In this document: one piece after another, positions 31,383 through 42,700 of the stretch
Layout of the letters: every line of letters begins with the position of its first letter
How positions within the stretch are numbered: position 1 is the stretch's first letter
Source: Sipunculus nudus
Taxonomy: Eukaryota > Annelida > Sipuncula > Golfingiida > Sipunculidae
Length of the DNA stretch: 64,000 nt
Assembly: GCA_026874595.1 (NCBI GenBank)
Contig: CM049309.1
Span: 19,657,576 to 19,721,575, forward strand
Reading direction: 5' to 3'
The notes under the pieces: generated by a model
Told to the model about the DNA's origin: nothing
The model's database searches: none
Seen by the model: the letters and a program-made list of their open reading frames with translations, nothing else
Program-made: the position numbers and the translations under genes

Positions 31383-33057
31383 GTGTGTGTGTATCCGTTA
31401 CTTTTCCCATTTAATCAATCAAGAGAAATCAAATCTGCTGAAGTATTCTAAATATACATAATCAACTGGATAATTAATGAACGATGATAATCATGATCAT
31501 AATCAAAGAAGGAAGTAACAAAAAACAATAATAATGAAAATAATGCCAACTTTATCAAACATAAAATTCGCTATAGACAGAGTCACTCAAATCTATATAA
31601 CACACAAAATACATACTTTTACAGATTCTCCTGACAGAAAGATATAAACATTTACATCGATAGCCGGTGACCATACCTGCATGGAGAAATAATCCATATT
31701 CCATTTCTCCTTATAACTAGAGCGATGTGGCTTGATGGGTTTTATTATCCCTTAGGTTCAGGTAAATGCACAATTTTGATTTAAAAAAAATAAGATTTAG
31801 TTTCTTTTTAATGCCATTCCTTACATTCCTTATCACAGAGTCAAATGAGGTGATTGATTGCTTTCTGAAAAATCACAATCCTCTTTGCAGTTGACACAGA
31901 TAAATGCGATATCTTGATGTGGTGTAAAAGAGGTTTTCGAATGTCGAAACTCCTTACGTTCTACTTGTAAAACCCTTTGTAACGAGAATTTCAGGCTTAC
32001 AATTGTGTTAACCCGTGGAGCGAAGGGCTCAAAGCCGGGAGATCATGAGGTCGAATCTCAACCTAGGAGCGGTGATATTTTTCATGGTCGGCCCCATCCA
32101 ACTCACAAACGTGTGAGTCTCTGCTGGTCAGGGATTATGGGTAATGTAATCTTCTCGTCACAGTGCACTGGGCCTTCGAAATACTCAAGAGGGCAATGTA
32201 AAGGCCGTAAAATATATTTGATAAAAATATGTTAATGCAAATAACATGAACATTAATGTTTGTGGTAGAGGCTTCATTGAATGAGTTATATTTGACAAGC
32301 ATGCACGTGTGCAATGTAAACAATAGGATTTCTTTTGTTGAATTGTGATAAACTTTGAAAATTTGATAAAGGCTGACAGTAGAGACAAAAAGTCCGGGTC
32401 GTCCCACATTCTAGAACTGGAAGATTTTCATTTTGAATAGAAACGACCTCTGGCTTGACATCACGAGTTTTCTCCCTTTTTTTTTTTTTACAAAACTGTG
32501 TGCCTTTGGTCTAACTCTTTGTCCGAAGGAAATCCTGTTTTTAAAGATCAAGAATATTCATTTAACGGAGCTTTACCCTCGATGTTTGTTACGATTATTA
32601 CATCAATACATGCCAGCACGCTGTCCCACATTAGAAGATCTTTTGGAATGCTAATAAGGATCCTTAATTTTAAAATAAATATAACAGTTATTTCATATGC
32701 ATATTATACCCCATTGGATAAACATAATTTTAAACCGGGTCAGAGCTATGAAATAAAATTCATTTTCATGTGAAATTTTGACTTTTTAAAAAATTTTAAA
32801 GTTTTATATGGTACACAATTTTACACAAAAAGTAAAAGGAAACCACATTTTAAAGGGCTAATATCAAACTACATGATATTACACCGTTTTTTCCTTTCTT
32901 TTACCAGTTTCATGTGGTTTTCTATCTTAAATTTAGATTTTTAAGTTTTGATTCAATTAAAAAAACTAAATTTTATTTTTATACATGAAAGAAACATAGC
33001 AGAGGAAAAAACAAAAGGTTTTGAGATAAAAAGAGACATATATCACTTAAAAGCATA
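30901..33057. other. intergenic region, no gene seen
   Basis: AT-rich sequence with a (TA)n block at 31348-31378, a possible SINE-like segment near 32010-32220 and otherwise no recognisable content. This lies downstream of the UNC93-like gene. Confidence 0.45.
32008..32225 (+). mobile_element. possible tRNA-derived SINE fragment
   Basis: A B-box-like GGTCGAATCTC at 32049-32059 follows a plausible but weak A-box region (CCGTGGAGCGAAGGG). A non-tRNA body follows. The structure is decayed and the call is tentative. Confidence 0.3.
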
Positions 33058-33167
33058 CTACCCCAGGTTTAAAATAATAGATACTTCATGAAATTAATAT
33101 TGATATTTAATGAGTTTTGGCTGAATTTTATTCAAGGGTTCTTTGCCAGCGATGGTACCTTAAATAA
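33058..33167 (-). repeat. shared 3'-end repeat, copy 1 (downstream of the UNC93-like stop)
   Basis: About 105 bases roughly 85% identical to 39662-39775, in the same orientation. On the minus strand it runs from 'ttaaggtaccatcgctggca' through 'TTGAATAAAA' to 'atgaagtat' and 'aacctgggg'. It starts 100 bases after the UNC93-like stop codon. Its AATAAA (33132-33127) is the best polyadenylation signal for that gene. Confidence 0.7.
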
Positions 33168-33266
33168 AATCGGAAGTAATACCCACTGATTATAAATATA
33201 CAGCTGACTATACCTACACAATGGATTTTGAAATTTTATATATAAAACATTATAGTACATTTTCCC

Positions 33267-33942
33267 TCAGTGGTTTGTGCTCTCTGCTCTGCATTTTTGA
33301 ATTAATACATGAATTATATAACCTAAAAATGACAACACACAGGTCCCTAGAGTAATATATGTCTTGACAACCATGCACAGAGCACCACTGTAACCAAAAG
33401 CAACGGCGGACATCAAGCTTGCCAGGAAACGGAAGACAGCGTACGCTAGCTCCTTCTGGTGGGAGAACAGAAAACCAAGGAGAGCTGGAAAAAAGGCATA
33501 TGTTCTTACTGCAGTGAAAAAATCGCAAATAAGATCATTCATGTCATAAACTTCTAGGTACCAGGAAAAGACGTCAACATTTCCATTTATCAACGTTTTA
33601 AAAAGTATATAAATGTCCACTTGCGCAAGATTTTTTTACATATGCAGATAGGGAGCTCAGTTTCAACCGAAATGTATTGACATTAGGCCTATATTGCCTT
33701 GTTACATTTAAGCAATTTATATTTTGCTGGAATAACCCTCATAATACAGGTTTTAAACAACATAACACAATACTTACGTATAACTTATTGGCATATTATA
33801 TATTTAGCAATACATATTGAGTATTTTAATCAGTTACATAACTTTTAATCTTAACAATTGAGATGTTACTTGATCGCGCTGCCGTCCGCGAGTTACTTAA
33901 AACTTAAGCTCTGGGTCTCTATGTTCTTAAAATCTAAACCTA

Positions 33943-34012
<70 letters not shown>

Positions 34013-37000
34013 AAAGAAAGGCACAACTGGGTCTATGTTTTTACCATCGCTCTATCGGAGGCATTACCCGTCCTAGCATGTTCATAGGGTGTAAGGGTGT
34101 GGTATAGATAAGTTACCTGTAACGCCAGCTTGCCATATGCCATCCGCCGACCCCCACACACCCGTCAGGACCATTGTGTAAATCAGGGTGTCGGGGCTCC
34201 AGAACTGTAGGGCTACCAGAACGCTTATATTAGCGCAGGCGGCGTATGTGAAAAAAGGCGTGATTCCAATATGTTTCTCCAAACGTCCAAACAGGAGCGA
34301 TGACACAGAGTTCATCACACCCACCATTGAGAGACAGTAACCCACCATTCCGATCCCTAAATGACAGGTTATCACAGCCTAAAAGGGAAACAAAAGGTTA
34401 TATTGCATGTAAGATTTAATATTAAAAAAGTTTACTAAACCTTTTCGAGGTTAAGGAGGTAGTGTTTTCACTTGTGTTTGTGTGTGTTTGTTGGTTTGTT
34501 TGTTGTGCCTTAACATGATAATCGACAGTACCGTAGCCTCCCGGGGGCGGGGGGGGGGGGGGGGGGGGTCAGATGCGAGTATTCTCAGGCAAAAAGGTTA
34601 CCCTGAAGCCACGTAAGTTTCTGTGATTAGCGCTTATATTATAAGAAAAAATACCAACAGAAATGCCAAATTATAGCATGTATTCAAAAAATGTCCACGC
34701 CGTAGGAGAGGAATTCCTCGCAGTGCTTCGCTCTAAGAAAGCATTTACTGCCTCTCTCCTCCTCAGACTTTTCTCAGGCTACGGCCCTGATCACGTGGAT
34801 TTAGTGTGATTGTTTGCCTTGATGGAGGTGTGCGCTCTATTGACTGCCATTCTGGTTTATGTTTTCTGTCGTCAAAATATTAACAAGAAAGCAACTACAT
34901 TATTGTTTTCTTAGGTTACAGCGCTGAATGAGGGTTCGTGAGAAGTTACATTAAGCAATTGGTATACTTTATAATAAACATGTTTAAATAAAGGATCATT
35001 AAACAGGTTTTTTTTAAGAATCTATGGTGTCCCTTATTCTAAGCTCAAAGTTTACACTTGTTAATCTTCTTATGTTTTATTTTCTGTTTGCTTTTTTTTA
35101 AAACCATTACGGATTTCCTAATCAAAATAAATACAAAAAAGGAAGCCTTGAACTGGCTTGTAAACAAGGGAAATAAAGGAGAGCATATAAGGATACTATG
35201 TTTGTGTTATCCCCATCGCTCGTATTATTGCATATTTTAAAGGATTTTTACCTGCATGATCCATGCGTCTTAGAGATTAGAATAACCGATTTCCGTTGAT
35301 GTGATATGGGGAAGTGAACATTGCAGAACAGAAGAAAGTAATAGGGAATACATGTTTAAATGTTCATATATTGTATATAGAAGTTGGACCTTTTAGCAGT
35401 TTGAATAAAAATGTTTCCAGTGATAGTTTTTCTTTCAAGTTTCAGTGGATAAATGGTGCTGGTGAACAGGACTATTTTGCGAAGTCTGTGGCACATTAAG
35501 GAACGAATATTTATTTCGAATTTACACATCAACCTCATTTTACCACCATATTAATATTTTAAGTGAACATAATTAAAACACCTGATGGAAACCTTTTTTT
35601 CTGATGTGGACAATATGAAATCATCACACTATAATATATAACTTTAGGAAACAGGTACATTAGTGCTAAAGTGATATGTAAATATGATAAATTGAACAAA
35701 GGATTTTAAAATCACATTGATTTACACGGGGGTCAAATTGGTTGAAACCATTCAACATAAATGAATTAGAATTCGATATGCGTTTATCTTCTGGAAGGGA
35801 TAATTATAAATCATGAATCCATTGCAAATTTTTCACAAACCTACAAATAAAAAAATGTTGTCAAATTTCCATCCATACGATCGGGTTCAGTTCAATTTTG
35901 TGGGCATATTATTATGAAACTCGAAACTGAAAGATCTATCGAATACACAAATTATAATATTTTACCAATATACCTGTAAACTAATACGAGTGAGTTGTTT
36001 TAAAATACAGTTAAAAGAAAAATCCAATTATTATGAGTAATTGTATCTTATTTTATCAGCGGCTCACGATTTATAGCGTTCATACCTGAGTAAACTCTCC
36101 ATATATCCACGTCTGCTCCAAACCGATGTAACCTAGCAACGGCATCAATGGTAACATTCGAGGTGACACTAGCAGCCGTAAGGTATCCAAAATCGGCTGG
36201 CACGTGACATCCTCTCCACCTGTCACTGGTCCCCCGTCCCTGCCGTCATTACCATTGTTATTTGTGACATCGTCTGAAGGGCAAATTTCACTTGTTTCTA
36301 ACGTTTGACAATTCCTTCGTAGAACTGGTCTATAATTACGATGGTCTATGGGGTCAAGAAAAGCTAACACAAGGATGAGTCCCATAATCACAACGAGTAG
36401 AAACACCCCAAGCATGATGTATATTTGCACATCTGGTATTGTTTGGTTGAAGATCTGAGACATTTTAGGGCAAAACTGAATTCCACATTTTATATTATTT
36501 GTTGCTGTCGAAGAATCATTTGATTTGTACGTCAGTATGGCAGATGAAATAAGATTTCCCCATATATTACTTGTCAGGAATATAGCAAAGAATACTCCAC
36601 TCATACTGGATACAGTGGCTAGTGTATCCAAATCAAAGTTTGAAGCGTACCTCAAAGCGAGGCTGGTGACGTAAGACCCTTGAGCCGTCCAAATTGGTCC
36701 AGTAATGAGACCCACAAAAATCCCTGCTGGTATCAGAGTTGGAAACGCAGGATAAAAATTAGCACCAACAAATATAACATGTACGAACATACTGATAGCT
36801 AAAGAGGTTTTATAACCAAGATGGTATATAATGGATGGAGCCACTATGCAAGAAATCGTAGCGCCGCTGTATACTCCAGTCAAAGTGGCGACACCTAGCT
36901 CTCCTTCTTGGTACAAACTGCTTTGTAAATTTTGTAAGGCCATATATGCAGAAAAAACTAGCGTAAACGAGCAAGCCAGGATGACCAAATTTTTCCACAT

Positions 37001-37105
37001 GCGTTGTTGCGAAGGTTCTCGAGTCACGATAGCCCGTGTGCGTGCACTGGGTAAAGCCCCAAAATCCGATATTTCGCTGGACAACAAATTGTCGCTCTCT
37101 GCCAT
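33267..37105 (-). CDS. UNC93-like multi-pass membrane protein (UNC93A type), three coding exons
   Basis: Member of the UNC93 branch of the major facilitator fold. Relatives regulate potassium channels (C. elegans unc-93) or carry Toll-like receptors (UNC93B1); the role of the A type is poorly defined. Coding exons: 36086-37105, 34117-34378, 33267-33484, phases joining, 499 aa. Exon 1 has a soluble N-terminus, then LACSFTLVFSAYMALQNLQS and the typical GVYSGATISCIVAP. It then has several membrane spans, a glycosylation-prone loop (NDSS, NQTI) and an acidic loop. Exon 2 has LGIGMVGYCLSMVGVMNS and LLFGRLEKHIG, both like UNC93A. Exon 3 has AFGYSGALCMVVKTYITLG near the end. An in-frame TAA lies two codons before the chosen ATG. 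A (TA)33 tract fills part of intron 2. The next gene upstream on the same strand is an OATP transporter, with no sign of co-transcription. Confidence 0.9.
33944..34009. repeat. (TA)33 microsatellite in the UNC93-like intron 2
   Basis: About 33 uninterrupted TA units, roughly 110 bases beyond the exon 2 donor of the UNC93-like gene. The first intron (34379-36085) contains a poly(dG) tract at about 34551-34568 and nothing else recognisable. Confidence 0.9.
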
Positions 37106-39661
37106 ATTTTAAGCTGAAATTCGAACCTACCTCCAAGAGTGGGTCCAAAGTTTTAACATACACAGGAGACGGAGCAATCCAGTCAGAAGTTGTAGGTTTA
37201 ATTCTTATCAATGCACTCTGGACGCCAGGAACAGTGGTATATAATACCGATATATACTAATGATTTATTTAATAAGCGTCAGTTATGTTTACAAGGTACG
37301 TTCACCGCATAACCCACAGTGAACGCGGAAGCAACATGAGACTGCACTGTGTGACGTCACATTATATGGGTATGGACCTTTTGACAGGGGGAAGTGGTTT
37401 AATAAATGACCGGGGAATTTGGTTTTATTTATATACTACTGTATAAGAAACCATGTGCAGAGCTTATCATGGAGTTTATGTGCGGCCTGTCATGCGTCTC
37501 ATTAATTTTATCTCAAGTGTGGTTAAAAGCAGGATAACTGATTATTTGTTTTGTTTTATCAGCGAAGTTAAAATATAAGGACAATCACGTACGCATGTGG
37601 TCTGGTTGATAAATATTTGATTACGAACAAAGGTCTTCTTGTCTGATTACACTGTGGTTTTTGCAATTTGACCTTAAATAGTTTAATTCTTTATTTTTGC
37701 TTTTATTTAACAGAGGTTTTTTCGGACAACAGTTTTTTGTTGGGGTTTCGATTAATGATATGTACGCAAACAAGTTTATGTGTGTGTTATAGCCATGTTA
37801 ATAAACAGATTATTGGCAAATGACAACATAATCCCTTTGTTTAGGGTTTACAACCTTTAATACACAGTGAAACCAGATTGGTTAAAGTCAACTATCAGCA
37901 GCTGAATAAACCAGGTTTGGTTGGTTCATATGTGTCCAACCAATAAACCGGTTAAACTGGCCAATGTTTATTCATCCATCCATGCGAAACGGTTATACAT
38001 AATCAGAATCGGTTAACTAAACCTGGCTTGCATAAACAATTGTAGAACAACCAATTTAAAAATAGTTGCATCAGTTGTTTGTAGTTTTGTATATTATTTG
38101 GTTATATGGGTTTGCACTAGGTTTTCAATTATATTAATTATATAAAAAGTTGTAGAGCCCATGTAAAATAAATAAGTTTTGTTCATATTAAATGTGTTAA
38201 AGTTATGTTTATGAAATATTTACTAATAGGCCTATATAATTCATATTAGATGTACTCTACATTACAGTATTGGGTATATTTAGTATGTACAGATTTTCAT
38301 TTTCATTTGGTATTGGAATCTTGGATGTCGTCAGCAGGACCGGCTTCAGTGGTTTATGGGTTGTACATAGGTCTTAAAGCCAGGAGAATCGTAGACGAGG
38401 CGCTGAAATTTTTATCCGTCGGTTGTCATGCAGGGTGAGCGTTGCAAGGCTAATGGCATAGCCATTCCATACGGCCATGTTTAATGCACAAACTATTACG
38501 CCTACGGGCCGAAGGTGCAGTAGTCGCCGGGCTTAGCTAACACCAGGATATATAATGAGAGAAAGGGTGTGCTACTGCCCTGTCAAGTAGTCTGAAATCA
38601 GAATGGAATTCTGCAGATGTACTTTCTTCGTTAAGCTAGCATTGAAACATGGAGGCAGTTAAAAAAAAAAACAACATTGTTGGTCTTGAGACTGGTGTTG
38701 GTCTAGACCAATTTCCCGGGTTGTCGGTCTTGGTCTCAGCTGAAGATGGTTCAGGTTTTGTAAAATATGTACCATTCTTTAGCTGTCCCTGCTATTATGT
38801 TTTTTTCCCATTAAGATTTCCCAAACAGATTCCTGATTTATGCCTGTGGGCATGTGTTTGTATATGCGTGCGTCAGGGTTTCTGCTTGTGTTTATTTGTA
38901 TTTTTGTTGGAAAGATTCCATGGGTCTTAGCGGAATCCGGTCCAAAACAAGTTAGCATGGTCGTTATCAGTCTCTCAGACTTGAATAAATAATCATTTAA
39001 TAACTCTTAACATATCAACTAATTTTACTTGCAATCTATGTTATGATTGACGGTTTTCACACGAGACTTTTGTCACGCGTCTCCATGGCCACGTCCCGTA
39101 TATGCACATGTTTGGTCTTGATCTATCGGGATTGATGCAGAGTGTATCCTAAAGGGGGTCATTTGGCATATTTTCACCTAAATCCTGTGATATTTCACTT
39201 TAATTTTCAAGGGGCGATTGCAGCGGTAACTACGAGTGAGTATCAAGATCGAGAGCAGTTTGTAACTCGGTATCAGGGTCTGAGGCCATCTCATAGTGTC
39301 CAACATCATAAAATGTTCAGTTAATCTAAGAGCATCAACAAAAAAAATTAAAGTTACTGTATGTGGTTGGTAATAAATGTTAAGTTATTCAAAGACCATG
39401 TATGATGAAAGCTTATAATTGTGCTTTCATTTTAGCCTTCGGACAGTCCTAACACCTTCGATTGGTATGAAAACAATACCAAGCAAAGGGGTAAATAACA
39501 TGTATAAGGACAGTATGTATTTTGAATCAGCCCATTAAAACGTGGTTTGCTATTACTGGTTGCATACATTTGTGTACCATTTAAACATTTTAAATTTTCA
39601 AAAATTGTTAAGATTTCATAGGAAAATGAATATGAATGTAAAAAATATACCACCAGAAAGA
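37106..39661. other. intergenic region between the UNC93-like and OATP genes
   Basis: It should hold the UNC93-like promoter and any 5' UTR exon. A weak acceptor-like AATTTCAG lies about 12 bases before the ATG. No other gene, RNA or classifiable repeat is visible. The open frames at 38250-38440 and 38649-38930 lack homology cues. Confidence 0.45.
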
Positions 39662-39775
39662 ACACTACACCAGGTTAAAAATGATACATACTTCATGGAT
39701 CTAATATTGATTTAAATGAATTTTGGGCTGATTTTTATTCAAGGGGAATTTTGCCAGCGATGTTACCTTAAACAC
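39662..39775 (-). repeat. shared 3'-end repeat, copy 2 (spans the OATP stop codon)
   Basis: This matches 33058-33167 at about 85%. The OATP stop TAA (39768-39770) falls inside the repeat, so the last codons and the start of the 3' UTR come from it. It supplies AATAAA at 39739-39734, about 30 bases after the stop. Confidence 0.7.
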
Positions 39776-42700
39776 TTGTTAAATATTCTGTGGGAGACTG
39801 CTGTATCAATAGGGCACAGTTCATATTCTGTCCATGGGCACTGTATTTTTTCTTCTTCTCGTTTTTCCATGCACGTATAAAAGCTCCATTGTATAGGATA
39901 ACAGATACAACTTGAAGGGCGAACTTTATGACATGCATGGTTATCCTGATATCATGGCGGCTGTACAGGAAACATGCACCCATTTCCTGTGACGTACTTC
40001 CGGGAGAATCAAGCAGGCAGATACTATCGATTGCACGTCCGAAAATATAAGGATTTAGTATAGCTATAAAAGAAATTTTTTTAACAGTCAATTCCATAAA
40101 AAGTAATATGACAGAAGTAAAACATACACAATTAACTATTTATCTAATTTATCATCAATATGTTAACTTATTCGTTTTGTATATTTATGGTTGATTTTAT
40201 ATTTAATTATAAATAAACATTTTTGTAAGTGGACATAAGGCATTTCTTACGTTTGGTCCTTTGTGTGTGCCTTAATGTGTGTGTGTGTGTCTGATTGAGA
40301 TAAGTGTCTGCCACCGCAGCTAAGATACAAGATACATCCAGCACAAAAAAGTGTATTAAAAACTGCAAGACTAAGAGCGCGGTCTCTCTTTTCTGTCATC
40401 CTAAAATACATAAAAAAATTTCTTCAGAGATTAAAACGCAGGTATACCGTAATTGTCGTCAATAATCATTTAAAGAGTCGATAAAACATGTCATTATAAT
40501 ATTAAATGTGTACTGGAATGACACACAAGAGTTGCCAAGTCTGTGTCGCAACAACTTTACATCAGTGACCGGTTTTAAAACCGAATGATAAAAGTACCTT
40601 TACCCTTTCGCTGAAGAACAAAGCGGTTATTAACACTCTTCAGGAGTAATATGTACACAAAATATCATGACAATCCCTAAAGCATTTACTGATAATTCTC
40701 GGCTTTTGCATGTATTTTACTAATAAGATTTTTAACCACCCAAAGTACTCAAAACTGTAATTTTGCCCCTATAGTCGGACCAAAATCGGTTACAGAGACC
40801 TCATTTCATGTCTGCTGAGAAATCCCATCATGATTCGCCTTAATGTGAAGCTGGAGATTTTATTTCTAACGGTTAAGATTCGTTCCCTGCTGAAGGATGA
40901 ATCAATGGCTTCATTATCTCACCCTCAAAATTACAAGTTACAGGGAGTATATATGTCACAGCGACCTACTTTTGAGCTTCTTAAGACAGTGGCGTCAATT
41001 TATTTTCAAGGGTGAGATGATGACCCGCCGGCGTGGAGGAGGGGGGGGGGGGTTAAAGTTAGGACAACTTCTATCCGAAGTATAATAACACACGAAGGGG
41101 CAGATCCAGGATACTGGAAAGGGGAGAGTCCAACCGACAAAGGATCCCCGAAATAAAATCTTTTTAAACAACTCACCAAAAGTTGTTTCGCCACCTAGGA
41201 CCCCCTCCCCCCGCCCTCGTGGACCACCTACTGACGAAACTAACCTCAAGAAGTTGTTCATTGAAGGGACGTTATAAAAATTCCAGCACAGCATCCACAG
41301 TAATAAAAGCAGAAGGAATGGTACAAAGTTAGAACAGGAAGCGTCACACAGTCCTTTGGTGGCTGTCCCGTCAGGAATACATGAGCAGTCCTCGTACACC
41401 TGATAATTAACATATATATAGAATATAATACCCAATCTCAAGGTGTTCAGATGACATGGGTAACATTTTCTACCGGACATAGGTTCGGCAAGGGAGAAGT
41501 GAGAAAAATCATTGGACTACATGAGCAGTCCTCGTACACCTGATAATTAACATATATATATAGAATATTATACCCAATCTCAAGGTGTTCAGATGACATG
41601 GGTAACATTTTCTACCGGACATAGGTTCGGCAAGGGATAAGTGAGAAAAATCATTGGACCTCTAGGATTTTATAGAACCCTTTTTAATGAAAACCCGTTT
41701 CAATTTTACGAGTATAATGTATTAAACGGTATTGTACACATTGTACGATTTTAAAATGTATTATTCCAAAGGGATCTCTCACATAAAAATGGACTACATG
41801 CCTTGATTATTATTTTATTGTCCCGCAAATAACCGGACCCCTAAGAGTCTGTTGGTCAGGGTTATTGGTCATTACTACCACACTGCCCAGAATGAAACTC
41901 CCAATCTGTTGGTTAGAGTTAGTGGTCGTTACGCCTTCCCATCGGACTCCCAGGTGTCTGTTCGTTAGTGATAATGTTCGTTACACTGCCCAGAATTGGA
42001 CTCCCAAGTGTCTGTTGGTCAGGGTTATTGGTCGTCACACTGCCAAGAATTGGACTCTCAAGAGTCTGTTAGTTTGAGTTAGTGGTCGTCACAGTCCACA
42101 CTGGCCAGAACCGGACTCCCAAGAGTCTGTTGGTCAGGGTTAGTGGTCGTCATACTGCCAAGAATCGGACCCCCAAGAGTCTGTTGGTTAGGGTTAGTGG
42201 TCATCACTACCACATTGCCAAGAATTTGTTGGTTAGGGTTAGTGGTCGTTACGCCTTCCCATCGGACTCCCAGGTGTCTGTTCGTTAGTGATAATGTTCG
42301 TTACACTGCCCAGAATCGGACTCCCAAGTGTCTGTTGGTCAGGGTAAGTGGTCGTCATACTGCCAAGAATCGGACCCCCAAAAGTCTGTTGGTTTGAGTT
42401 AGTGGTCGTCACAGTCCACACTGGCCAGAACCGGACTCCCAAGAGTCTGTTGGTCAGGGTTAGTGGTCGTCATACTGCCAAGAATCGGACCCCCAAGAGT
42501 CTGTTGGTTTGAGTTAGTGGTCGTCAAAGTCCACCCTGGCCAGAACCGGACTTCCAAGAGTCTGTTGGTCATGGTTAGTAGTCGTCACACTGCCAAGAAT
42601 TGGACTCTCAAGAGTGTGTTGGTTAGAGGTGGTGGTCATCACTACCACAATGCCGAGAATCGGACTTCCAAGAATCTGATGGTTAGGGTTAGTGGTCGTC

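Noticed and set aside
40260-40314. Longer OATP exon 8 using the GTAAGA donor
   Set aside because: It would add a repeat-like THTH stretch and leave the last exon out of frame. The GTGG donor after 40315 keeps the family pattern, though this choice needs cDNA support.
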